Source: Spinacia oleracea (lineage: Eukaryota > Streptophyta > Magnoliopsida > Caryophyllales > Amaranthaceae). Taken from it: DNA of 64,000 nucleotides. Each line of letters starts with the position of its first letter. The first letter of the stretch is position 1. The DNA lies in contig NC_079489.1 in assembly GCF_020520425.1 (NCBI RefSeq), forward strand, positions 16,206,001 to 16,270,000, written 5' to 3'. Below, one piece after another: positions 21,899 through 32,455 of the stretch. The position numbers and the translations under genes are program-made. Below the pieces are notes generated by a model. It worked only from the letters and a program-made list of their open reading frames with translations, ran no database searches and had not been told where the DNA came from.

Positions 21899-24289
21899 TT
21901 ATATTGTTGTTGTATGAGAATGTGGTCGACCAATGAGGGAAGCAAATTGAAGAAAGTGAGGATCAGATTGCAAAATATACATCTCTTTTTCATCCAATAT
22001 CAACGAGGCTTCAATTTGATGACCAGGATTAAGAATCAAGAGGATGAGATTCTTAAAAGAGGAGCTCATCCTTCCACCAGTATGTCCACTCCAGAGTGGC
22101 ATCCCGAACCCAAAATCAGGATTCATACCCAGCTTACTCCAACTAGTAAACCTGTATATGCTTATATTAGGTTGATCCTTTAAAACAGCTAGGTTTTGTT
22201 TGTATCGACGTATTGCTTGGCCCCCATCCTTTCCCTGCAACGTGGTTAAGAAGTCTGCATCTTTAACGTCTGCAAGAGCTCTCCAAATTTCGGTAACCAA
22301 GTCTGAGAGCTTTGGCACCATACCATTCTGTCCCTTGTAGTCAGCAATGCCATGGACCACCAAGTTTCCAAAGGTTGTTGGTGATAGTTTTGGACTGGTG
22401 CGAGACCGTATGTTTACTGCGTGAGTGACAACCGATGGACCAAATGCGCAAGGATTTCCGGAGGCAGTGGCGGCGGCTGCCATAACATGCTTCCAAATGA
22501 ATCCAGAGACAGCTTCAATACGAGTTGTCTTAGGTACAAGGTCACTCCTTGCCTTGGCCTGTAGAGTTGCAACTGAGTCAGGATTGAACTCGAACACCTT
22601 CACAACACATGTACCATCCACCTTATTCCCTTCTAAAGCGCATAGCGGTATGGGTTCTCTCGGTGGTGATACTGCAGCCCAACTACAAGGTGGGAAAAGA
22701 GATATGGCTGTTGTTATGTCGATAGCGCTTTCTACTTGTAGGCCTTTTGCTAAATCAGACCACATTTTGAGGAAGATGCCACACGAAGCTGCATCAAGGA
22801 TCTTGTGAAGCCCCTTGGTCCCTATTATCACTCCGCCACAATCAAAGATGCTTACTTGCACTGCGAATGGAACCATTTCAGTAGGCGCCAAGGACCTACA
22901 ATAACGTCACATTGAATTGTGTAAGATATATATATATAGGGTGATGATAAAGGTCGCAAGTTGTGACAACATTTAGTTCTCACAATCTTACGTGTCGCAG
23001 TTTAATTGGTACATATAGGCGCCACGTAGGCTATGTGTCATCGGAATATTTTTACTATCAATTCAATATTTTTACTAAGAAAACATGTAAATAAGGTAGA
23101 CGACATAAATAAAGAAACAAATTAGAATATTAAGATTTTCCTACCTTTTTTTGAAACATGTATAATATATTATATAAGTTAAATATTTTAGTTTCCAATT
23201 TAAATCATGACACATAAGCATGTCATGTCATCGTTGTGACACGGCTTAAAGGTCGCATGTTGCGACCTTTATCATTTTCGATATATATATACTATTGCAT
23301 TTCTTAATGCGCGCTTATGTGTAGCAACTAATAGAATTTTGTTAAGGAAATTAACTACTCTGTATATGCTTTTCCCATTGCAGATACTCATATATAGTAC
23401 TCCGTATATGTTAGCCAGAGATTTAACGTGGTTCACTAAAACTGTGTTAGCTACGTCCACAGGCAGAGGGGATGAAAGTTTATTGATCTTGATGAGTACA
23501 TATTACAGAATACAACTATGTTATGACCTAGAGAATTTATATAGTATTCTCTAGACAGATGCGGAAAAGCCCAGAAAAATAGGCCCAAAATAGATAACCC
23601 TTGTCCAGAATAACAGATACCGAACCCCATCGGGGACCACATTGCGCCCCCGAACCGCTAAACCAGGAGCGTCGCCCCTAGACCCCGACTCGCTGACCGG
23701 GAAGCGAGATCCCCGTGCTGGGGCGTTGCAGTAAAGGGCTTGACCAATTCAAGGCATTATTCTAACAATATCATATATGGCGTATGGGATTAAGTTCATT
23801 AATATAATGGCAAACATTGAACATTTACCTGGAGGTACGATGGCCATGGGCTGGGATGATACTCGGGAGGAACTGGTTAGCCATATCAACGCGATAAGGG
23901 GCATGGAGGAAGAGTGATAACGGACACTTACATCGATCTTCAACAAAGGGTGTACCCTCGTCGTTGCAATCAATGGTGGATTCATCAGCGGTGAGCCTGC
24001 CGGCAAGAGGGTAGAATCGAGATAGTGCTTTGGAGAGGGACTTTTTCAGGTGAGCAATACTGCAATGTTCATCATCTAACTTGTTATTAGGAGGGGCATA
24101 GCAGGTGAATTCAATTCCATACACCAATGGGGAAAGTTGGTCAAGAAGAGATAATTTGTAATGCTTGAATTCAGGGAGTGTAGGAGTTTCTGGCCTAATT
24201 GTTTCTCTCGATACTATCTCCACCTGCAACTCCATATATTTTTTCCTTTTCAGGAGAGAAGGTTGTTCGTGCTCACTCACTATACTCAT
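21899..24289 (-). CDS. BAHD-family acyltransferase (two exons)
   Basis: Predicted cytosolic acyl-CoA-dependent O/N-acyltransferase of specialised metabolism, about 485 residues (family usual 430-490). Exon 1 is 24289-23829, exon 2 is 22895-21899. Donor CCAG|GTAAAT and acceptor TTGTAG|GTCC join in phase to give HRTSRSLAPTEMVPFAVQ. Motifs: HxxxD as HKILDA (His184, Asp188; the usual following Gly is Ala) in the SIFDCGGVIIGTKGLHKILD segment, and the structural DFGWG motif as DFGFG (about residue 414). The N-terminal block (VEIVSRETIRPETPTLPEFK, HYKLSLLDQL) and FYPLAGRLTADESTIDCNDE are typical of vinorine synthase-like members. The 933-bp intron carries a MITE and a solo LTR. No frameshift was seen. 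Acyl donor and acceptor cannot be told. Start chosen as the first ATG with family similarity directly downstream. Confidence 0.88.
22939..23279. mobile_element. MITE in the BAHD intron
   Basis: Ends GGGTGATGATAAAGGTCGCAA and the reverse complement of TTGCGACCTTTATCATTTTC form the inverted repeat. Both sides abut GATATATATATA runs, which may be the target duplication. The interior is AT-rich and non-coding. Class uncertain (MULE-like if the duplication is about 9 bp). Confidence 0.6.
23409..23767 (-). mobile_element. Solo LTR in the BAHD intron
   Basis: TGTTAG at 23409 and CTAACA ending at 23767 bound a 359-bp unit. Read on the minus strand it has a promoter-like TACTATATAAATTC, a polyadenylation-type AATAAA downstream of it, and the common LTR end GAACCACGTTAAATCTCTGG. 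No clear 5-bp target repeat remains. It opposes nothing: its transcription sense equals that of the BAHD gene. Confidence 0.7.
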
Positions 24290-24451
24290 CAGAATTATAT
24301 AACCAACAAAAATAAGCTAGCGGTAATGGAAGATCTCTAGGAGGATTTCAAATCTTTTCAAGTTCGAGCTGAGTCCGTATCTTTTACTAATGCTTTCGGG
24401 AGGCAAATTATACAATGAATTTTATGGTTATTTACAGTTATAATTAACTTG
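24290..24451. other. Upstream flank of the BAHD gene
   Basis: About 160 bp between the BAHD start codon and the LTR element. Read on the minus strand it should contain the core promoter; a TATA-like ATTATATAACC lies at 24294-24304, very close to the ATG. The LTR element inserted at 24452 has therefore displaced the more distant promoter by 4.7 kb. Confidence 0.45.
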
Positions 24452-27400
24452 TGTTTCGGGGTTGAAACGATAGTAGGAGCGTCCTTGGTATCTTGAGTTC
24501 CGGTCTCGTGCGGTGCCTGCAAGATGAACTCCGGGCCAAGGGGGGGTCCCCGAAGCGGAGCCTCCGACGCTCAAGTCAGTACAATTGATGTATAAAATGA
24601 GGTGTTTAGGGGAGAGAGAGAGTAGGGTGGCTTCTCTAGGGTTCGAGAATCACCTTTTACCTTGCCCTTTGAGGGGTATATATAGTGCCTTTGTTGGGCC
24701 TTTGAGGCCTTGTAAGGGATATTGGGCTTGAGTGGATTTTATTGGCTTTTGGGTTAAAATGGTGGGCCCATTTTAACACCCCAACAAATGCCCCCAGACC
24801 CAATTCTATTTGAAAAATGGGTTGGGTTTTGATTTTGATCACTTCCAAGTGAAAGTCAATTTCAGCTCAGAATTTTAACCTCGGCTCGGATTGTAACATC
24901 GGTTCGAGTTGTAATCTCGGCTCGGATTTTACCTTCGGATTTTTACCTTCGGATTTTTACCTTCGGCTCGGTTTTATCCTTCGGATTTTTACCTTCGTCT
25001 GTGGTTTTATCCTTCGGATTTTTACCTTCGGCTCGGTTTTATCCTTCAGATTTTTACATTCGGTTCGGATTTTTACCTTCGGATTTTTACCTTCGGCTCG
25101 GTTTTATCCTTCGGATTTTAACCTTCGGCTCGGTTTTATCCTTCGGATTTTTACCTTCGGATTTTACCTTCGGCTCGGACTGTAACATCGATTCGAGTTG
25201 TAATCTCGGAGCGATTTTTAACCTCGCTCTTCAAATCCGGAGATCTGTTTAAGAACGTGCTTCTAAAATCGGCTCGGATTGTAACATCGGTTCGAGTTGT
25301 AATCTCGGAGCGGCTTTTTACCCTCGGCTCGGATTGTAACATCGATTCGAGTTGTAATCTTTGAGCGATTTTTAACCTCGTTCTTCAAATCCGGAGATCT
25401 GTTTAAGAACGTGCTTCTAAAATAGGCTCGGATTGTAACATCGGTTCGAGTTGTAATCTCGGAGCGGTTTCTTTACCTCGGCTCGGATTGTAACGTCGAT
25501 TCGAGTTGTAATCTCGGAGCGATTTTTAACCTCGCTCTTCAAATCCGGAGATCTGTTAAAGAACGTGCTTCTAAAATCGGCTCGGATTGTAACATCGGTT
25601 CGAGTTGTAATCTCGGAGCGGCTTTTTACCTTCGGCTCGGATTGTAACATCGATTCGAGTTGTAATCTCGGAGCGATTTTTAACCTCGCTCTTCAAATCC
25701 GGAGATCTGTTTAAGAACGTGCTTCTAAAATCGGCTCGGATTGTAACATCGGTTCGAGTTGTAATCTCGGAGCGGCTTTTTACCCTCGGCTCGGATTGTA
25801 ACATCGATTCGAGTTGTAATCTTTGAGCGATTTTTAACCTCGTTCTTCAAATCCGGAGATCTGTTTAAGAACGTGCTTCTAAAATCGGCTCGGATTGTAA
25901 CATCGGTTCGAGTTGTAATCTCGGAGCGGTTTCTTTACCTCGGCTCGGATTGTAACGTCGATTCGAGTTGTAATCTCGGAGCGATTTTTAACCTCGCTCT
26001 TCAAATCCGGAGATCTGTTTAAGAACGTGCTTCTAAAATCGGCTCGGATTGTAACATCGGTTCGAGTTGTAATCTCGGAGCGGCTTTTTACCTTCGGCTT
26101 GGATTGTAACATCGATTCGAGTTGTAATCTCGGAGCGATTTTTAACCTCGCTCTTCAAATCCGGAGATCTGTTTAAGAACGTGCTTCTAAAATCGGCTCG
26201 GATTGTAACATCGGTTCGAGTTGTAATCTCGGAGCGGCTTTTTACCTTCGGCTCGGATTGTAACATCGATTCGAGTTGTAATCTCGGAGCGATTTTTAAC
26301 CTCGCTCTTCAAATCCGGAGATCTGTTTAAGAACGTGCTTCTAAAATCGGCTCGGGTTGTAACATCGGTTCGAGTTGTAATCTCGGAGCGGCTTTTTACC
26401 CTCGGCTCGGATTGTAACATCGATTCGAGTTGTAATCTTTGAGCGATTTTTAACCTCGTTCTTCAAATCCGGAGATCTGTTTAAGAACGTGCTTCTAAAA
26501 TCGGCTCGGATTGTAACATCGGTTCGAGTTGTAATCTCGGAGCGGTTTCTTTACCTCGGCTCGGATTGTAACGTCGATTCGAGTTGTAATCTCGGAGCGA
26601 TTTTTAACCTCGCTCTTCAAATCCGGAGATCTGTTTAAGAACGTGCTTCTAAAATCGGCTCGGATTGTAACATCGGTTCGAGTTGTAATCTCGGAGCGGC
26701 TTTTTACCTTCGGCTCGGATTGTAACATCGATTCGAGTTGTAATCTTTGAGCGATTTTTAACCTCGTTCTTCAAATCCGGAGATCTGTTTAAGAACGTGC
26801 TTCTAAAATCGGCTCGGATTGTAACATCGGTTCGAGTTGTAATCTCGGAGCGGCTTTTTAGTCTTCTTTTAAATCCGTAGACTTGTTCGGAGACTTGCTA
26901 CACAATTTTGATCTTCAATATTTGATGTATTTATGTTTGTCAAACATGAATTTATAATTCGTTTTGAACATGATTAACAATTTGAGGTGTATGCTCTTGC
27001 AAAATGACTTATTGCTAGACAATGTCTGTCAAATTAAGTCTTCAAGAATATTTTGCACTTTACCAAATTAATCAAGTCAAGTAAATTATATGCTGACAAA
27101 ATATAAAGCACAAAGCTTAAATAAATAGATGACTTAGCTTTGAGCTGTAGAATGGGCAATATCGAATGCGGCAATATTCGGACAAGGGAACCAAGTTGGC
27201 CCACTCCGTTTGTTGTGCACGAATTTTACGATATTCGGACAACTACTTCATTTTGTGCACAACATCAATGCATTTTGGCCCACCAATTAATGCATCTGAT
27301 GACATTTATTTCTTTTTGCCCCAAAGTTGATGGCTCTTGAGCCTTTCAAAGCATGCTACCACCTGATTTTTGTCTTTGTTTGATTGGCCCAAATTTAAGT

Positions 27401-29122
27401 CTGAATTTGGGCAACAGTGGTCTGTATTTTGTGTTCTAGCTCTTCCTTCGCATCTGATGAGGCATTTCCCTCGGCAAGCTTCGTTTGGCTCCGATCTCTG
27501 GTGAGCTGACATCTTCTCAGCGGTTTACCTCGATGGCCTCAGATGCGAAGCTTTGCTGAGCACAGACGTCGGAAGTTGCTGACCTCGGTTCTGAGCTTCG
27601 TCATTGAGGCTTGGCTCTGAACTTCGGCTCTGAACTTCTGTGATTGGCACTGAGCCTCAAATTGTTTCCACATTTGCTGGAAGTGAGCTTCAATGTGAGT
27701 CGGTCTCCGACCTTTGTCTTTGGCAAGGAGATGGGCCGAAGGTCTTGAATTTTGGAATATGTTGATATCTTTTGCTATTAGACATATAATCCAATAGTCT
27801 CAAGGCTGATGTCATGGCTCACTTTCCCTTTTTGTGGGCAATATGCATCAAACTGTAAAGATCATGAACATAAACAAATAATGTAAATTTGTATTTCGTC
27901 TGTTTCTAAGTGAAGTTTGGTAAATGAAGTGTCAATGTATAACATCGTACACCATTTTTACCAGATCAAACCCACTATATATAAGAAAGCATGACAGTTT
28001 CTTAAACATCAAAAGGTTGATAAGAAAACTTAGCTCTGAGATCGCAATGGAGGTTGATTGAAATCGGCTCACATCTCCTTCGGGTTAACCTCGACGTGTC
28101 CATCTCGGGAGTTTCAACTTCGGGTGAGTTAGCCTCAGATGAGTTAACCTCAGATTCGAAGCTTGGTTCGGATACCGGGACGAACTTCGGGAGCCATGAA
28201 ATTGCCTTGGGAAGCTTTCGGTCAGTTCTGCACCCTTCTCGGCTTTTGGCTCGGTGTTCGACTTCGGCTCCGATGTTGACTTTAGCAATTTGGTAGCTGC
28301 AATTTTCCATTTGCTGTTTGCATCTCACACTTTTATACGTATATTTTGCGCAAATAAGGTGAGTAATTTGCTTTGTCTGGGTTGGTGACATTATTTCCCT
28401 TTACCGTTTACACTTTGAGATAGATGTCGGCAACAAGTGTTGGATGTGATTCATACCATTTTCATGGTTGAAATCCTCACTTGTCGTGCCTTTTTTGAGG
28501 GACATTAGACCACCCCTGTTGTGCGTATTTCGAAGCTTGCTGGGTTAACATTGAGCACCTTAATTACTCATACCAAATGTAGCAACAATTTTCCACTCAT
28601 TATTTGTTTTGTGAATATCAAATAAATCTGCCACCACACTACCAATTAATAACGCGATTTGTTCGTAAGCAGCAATTCTTGGTCGGCTATTTCAGATTTT
28701 CCGGCCAATTTTGTAGTTGAGCACGTTAGTATGAAAATATGGATCTTCATGGGTTATTGTACTCGATCCCCACAGACGGCGCCAAATTGTTTCGGGGTTG
28801 AAACGATAGTAGGAGCGTCCTTGGTATCTTGAGTTCCGGTCTCGTGCGGTGCCTGCAAGATGAACTCCGGGCCAAGGGGGGGTCCCCGAGGCGGAGCCTC
28901 CGACGCTCAAGTCAGTACAATTGATGTATAAAATGAGGTGTTTAGGGGAGAGAGAGAGTAGGGTGGCTTCTCTAGGGTTCGAGAATCACCTTTTACCCTT
29001 CCCTTTGAGGGGTATATATAGTGCCTTTGTTGGGCCTTTGAGGCCTTGTAAGGGATATTGGGCTTGAGTGGATTTTATTGGCTTTTGGGTTAAAATGGTG
29101 GGCCCATTTTAACACCCCAACA
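24452..29122 (-). mobile_element. Non-autonomous LTR retrotransposon (LARD-like) with tandem-repeat interior
   Basis: Identical-length LTRs of 335 bp at 24452-24786 and 28788-29122 (TGTTTCGGGG...CCCCAACA), flanked by perfect 5-bp repeats ACTTG (24447-24451 and 29123-29127). A primer-binding-like TTTGGCGCCGTCTGTGGGGA lies next to the right LTR on the minus strand, and a purine-rich tract next to the left LTR, so it is oriented minus. The 4-kb interior encodes no gag or pol. It contains tandem arrays (24860-26866) and an unidentified 129-codon frame (28002-28391). About three LTR differences were counted, suggesting a young insertion. Mobilisation would depend on a relative. Confidence 0.88.
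24860..26866. repeat. 154-bp tandem array plus shorter TTCGG repeats inside the LTR element
   Basis: From about 25185 the unit CGGCTCGGATTGTAACATCG ... AATCCGGAGATCTGTTTAAG ... repeats with a period of 154 bp, about eleven copies to 26866. Each unit holds two related halves (ATCGGTTCGAGTTG and ATCGATTCGAGTTG). Two unit variants alternate (TCGGAGCGATTT against TTTGAGCGATTT), suggesting duplication of multi-unit blocks. From 24860 to 25185 shorter TACCTTCGGATTTT units precede it. The regularly spaced 77-codon frames here are repeat artefacts. Confidence 0.95.
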
Positions 29123-29127
29123 ACTTG

Positions 29128-29630
29128 TGTAATGATTTACTCTCCACTATAATCATCATCTGAAATCATCCCAAATGATGGGTTGTTCATCTTAAAGAAA
29201 TAACTAATTTCCCATATTTTTTTACCTTATAAGAAACAAAATAAATTTAGTAAAAACATAACAAAACAAAATGCAAGAAAATTTGTCATGTTAACTATTT
29301 ATCTTCATAAATATTTATCATCATTAGTTATCATTTGGAGATAGTATTAGGTGGGAATGAATATTTATGAAGAAAACACCAATTTTGAGATAAAGTTTCA
29401 TAATCATGGACATTATAATGTTATTTTCTTGCCAAATTACCACTAATATTTATTCTTATTCCTACAATTTATCACCGGCTACCAAACTGGTCTTTAGTGT
29501 ATCGGCACAACGCTCTGAGTTCAATTTCCTTTAAACAACGCCTTGATTAATTGAGGGTATTAAGAGCCAAACTAAGAAAAAATTAAGGTAATCGTAGGTA
29601 ATAAATAAATGGACCGGCGGTAAAGACTAA
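29128..29630. other. Intergenic AT-rich stretch
   Basis: No open frame of note, no terminal repeats and no RNA gene seen between the LTR element and the foldback MITE. Confidence 0.5.
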
Positions 29631-30236
29631 GGGCACGCTTGGATTGAGTGCAATGGATTATGAGGGTAATAAAAGTCAAACCACCATAATAAAATGACAA
29701 TAAAGGTGAATTGAGGTGATTGCAAGGAGGGTGGTGTGGTGGTATTGTGATGAGAAGTTGTGGTAGTGGTGGTGTTGTGAGGAGAAGGGAGGAAGGGGGG
29801 AAGTTATTACCCACCAAATGAGGGTAATAATCGCCCTAGTGGGATGGTTGGATTGAGGGTAATGTATTAAAGGGGTAATAAAAGTCAAACTAAGGTAATT
29901 GAAGGTGATGATTAGGGGATGAAGTGGTGGCAAAGGGAACAAGCTAGCTAGTGTTGGCAAGAAGAAAATTAAAGGGAAGGGGGAACAAATACCCTAATCA
30001 TAGGAGGAATAGTTACCCACCATCCCACTAGGGTGATTATTACCCTCATTTGGGGGGTAATTACTTCCCCCCTTCCTCCCTTCTCCTCACAACACCACCA
30101 CTACCACAACTTCGCATCACAATACCACCACACCATCCTCCTTGCAACCACCTCAATTCACCTTCATTGTCCTTTTATTATGGTGGTTTGACTTTTATTA
30201 CCCCCATAATCCATTACACCCAATCCAAGCGTGCCC
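29631..30236. mobile_element. Foldback MITE with inverted repeats of about 220 bp
   Basis: GGGCACGCTTGGATTGAGTG at 29631 runs about 220 bp and reappears reverse-complemented ending GTGCCC at 30236. The repeats include purine/pyrimidine-biased blocks (GGAGAAGGGAGGAAGGGGGG). A shorter related segment (29840-29890) sits in the loop, suggesting an older nested copy. The flanks read TAA | element | TTA, compatible with PIF/Harbinger (Tourist) but not proof. Proline-rich frames on both strands are repeat artefacts. Confidence 0.75.
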
Positions 30237-30301
30237 TTAAGGTATTTGGGTAATAAAAAAAATCGTGATATCATGATAAGTGGGGGTTATGTTGGAACAG
30301 C

Positions 30302-30949
30302 GCGTCTCCTGTGAGACCAGTCACACCATCAACTTGATGGTGTGACGAGCGCGAAACCAATAGCGTACCTCCCCTAAAACTATTAAAAAAAAGTAACAGA
30401 TCTAAACTATAGAAGTAACATATCTAAACTAAAAAAGTACCTCCTCTAAAATTATAAAAAAAAAAAGAAAAAAAAAAGTAACATGTCTAAGCTATAGAAG
30501 TAACATACCTAAACTAAAAATGTACCTCCCCTAAAACTATTCCGTATAAAAAAAGTAACATGTCTAAACTATAGAAGTAACATACCTAAACTAAAAAAGT
30601 ACCTCGTCTAAAATTATATAAAAAAAAAGTAACATGTCTAAACTATAGAAGTAACATACCTGCACTAAAAAAAATACCTCCTCTAAAATTATTTAAAAAA
30701 AGTAACATGTCTAAACTATAGAAGTAACATACCTAAACTAAGAAGGTATCTCCCCTAAAACTACTCCGTATAAAAAAAGTAACATGTATAAACTATAGAA
30801 GTAACATACCTAAACTAAAAAAGTACCTCCTCTAAAATTATTAAAAAAAGTAACATGTCTAAAGTATAGAAATAACATACGTAGTACCTAAATTCGCAAG
30901 TGTGAACTGGTCTCACCATCAGTTGATGGTGAGGACAGTCTCATATAAG
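30302..30949. mobile_element. Inverted-end element filled with a 60-bp tandem repeat
   Basis: The left end has GTGAGACCAGTCACACCATC and a small hairpin (CATCAACTTGATG); the right end has GAACTGGTCTCACCATCAGTTGATGG. Between them (about 30375-30890) a 58-65-bp unit, AAAGTAACATGTCTAAACTA...GAAGTAACATACCTAAAC...AAGTACCTCCTCTAAAA, repeats about eight times. Non-coding; class unknown. Confidence 0.7.
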
Positions 30950-32127
30950 AATTTGGGATGTTGGAAACAATAGGTCAAAATAAGAAAAAAAAATCAAGTA
31001 TAACCAACAAAATTAGAAATTCCCGATCTAGAATAAGGTTTTGTGCGGTTGATTCACGTGCGGCTGTTATGGGTCGTTTTATACGACGTGAGGTCAACGT
31101 TTGAACGGATCAACGTGAATAAGATCGTATCGGTTAACTCCTACATTTAGGGAGTCGTTGTGGCTGAATCAAAGAATACTTGGAGGGCAAGGTCAAATTA
31201 GTTAGAGATTATTAAGCAAACAGTTGAGGATATCAAGGAGCTAACAACATTATTCCCTCAACAAGGCTAGACCCAGAGCTATATAAATACGTCCTACCTA
31301 CAACAAGAATGGCGACCGAATACCTACGGTGAAACCTAAATACTCCCCATATCTAACCACTACCTTCTTCCATTTATCCCACTAATATCCATTATCCCCA
31401 CTACTATTGTTTAACCACTACTTAGCTACACTCCATGATGCATCTTTTCACCTGAGCATACCCACGTACATTTTGCTATAAATACTCCATTTCCTTAGCT
31501 ATAAGGAGGAAAAAAGGGCATTATACTCTAAAACTACTATTGTTTATTCTTAGCCAAGAGACACTAAACCAAATATTTTTCCTAATAGTAAACCTACTGC
31601 CGTAACACAAAACTGATCCTCGACAAGCCTTCCCGACCCAAGCACATCGTCCGCTTATGTACTTTCTTCACGCATCTGACATCCCATTATCTTTTACTTA
31701 TGTCTTATTATTAGCATCATTTACATATACGCAAACATACCAATGTACTTGTACTTAACATGGCTTTTTACGCCAGCAACATAGTGGATTGGTGGACTCA
31801 TTGCCACCCGCGGTTTTTATCCCTTTCGGGTTTTCCGCGTCACCATCTCTTGTCTTGTCTCTCTTTGTTTTCTGTCATTTATTTCCTGTCATTTGCATAC
31901 TTTATTTTATCTAGTCGTCTATGTCCCAACCAAAGGTCGTCCATACGAAATTTGGCATAAACAGTTTGGCGCCGTCTGTGGGGAGATGGCTAGATTTATC
32001 TCCAAACACATATCCACAAATATCCTTCCCAAACACAAAATCTGACCCCTTGAGTTCACCAGAAAAGTTGTCGCTATGCTATGTGTCGTTGTCATACTGT
32101 GTCGCCACCACGAGATGAAGCTATGTC

Positions 32128-32455
32128 AGGGCACATGTCGTCGACAGGCCAGGTGTCGTCGACGGGTCAGGTGTCGTCGACGAGTCAGGTATCGTGGACG
32201 GGTCAGGTGTCGTCGACGCATCAGGTGTCGTCGACGGGTCAGGTGTGTCGACGGGTCAGGTGTGTCGACGGGTCAGGTGTCGTCGACGGGTCAGGTGTGT
32301 CGACGGGTCAGGTGTCGTCGACGGGTCAGGTGTCGTCGATGGATCAGGTGTCGTCGACGGGTCAGGTGTCGTCGACGGGTCAGGTGTCGTCGACGGGTCA
32401 GGTGTCATGGCCAGGTCAGGTGTCGTCGGCAGGTCAGGTGTCGTCGGCAGGCTCG
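32128..32455. repeat. 18-bp tandem repeat (GTCGTCGACGGGTCAGGT)
   Basis: About eighteen copies of an 18-bp unit, some shortened to 15 bp, near the 5' end of the LARD interior. All three frames stay open because the unit lacks stops in all phases; the resulting repetitive proteins are artefacts. Confidence 0.95.

Noticed and set aside
25151-26728. Seven nearly identical 77-codon minus-strand frames in regular spacing, looking like a small gene family
   Set aside because: They recur every 154 bp (or multiples), arise from the tandem array and carry no known domain.
28002-28391. 129-codon minus-strand frame near the 5' LTR of the 24452-29122 element as a possible gag
   Set aside because: No zinc knuckle, no gag-like region, and a low-complexity Ser/Glu/Pro stretch; left unnamed within the element.
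31760-31960. 66-codon frame starting MAFYASNIVDWW, present twice
   Set aside because: Same frame occurs in both LTRs because the LTRs are identical; no promoter context or known relatives.
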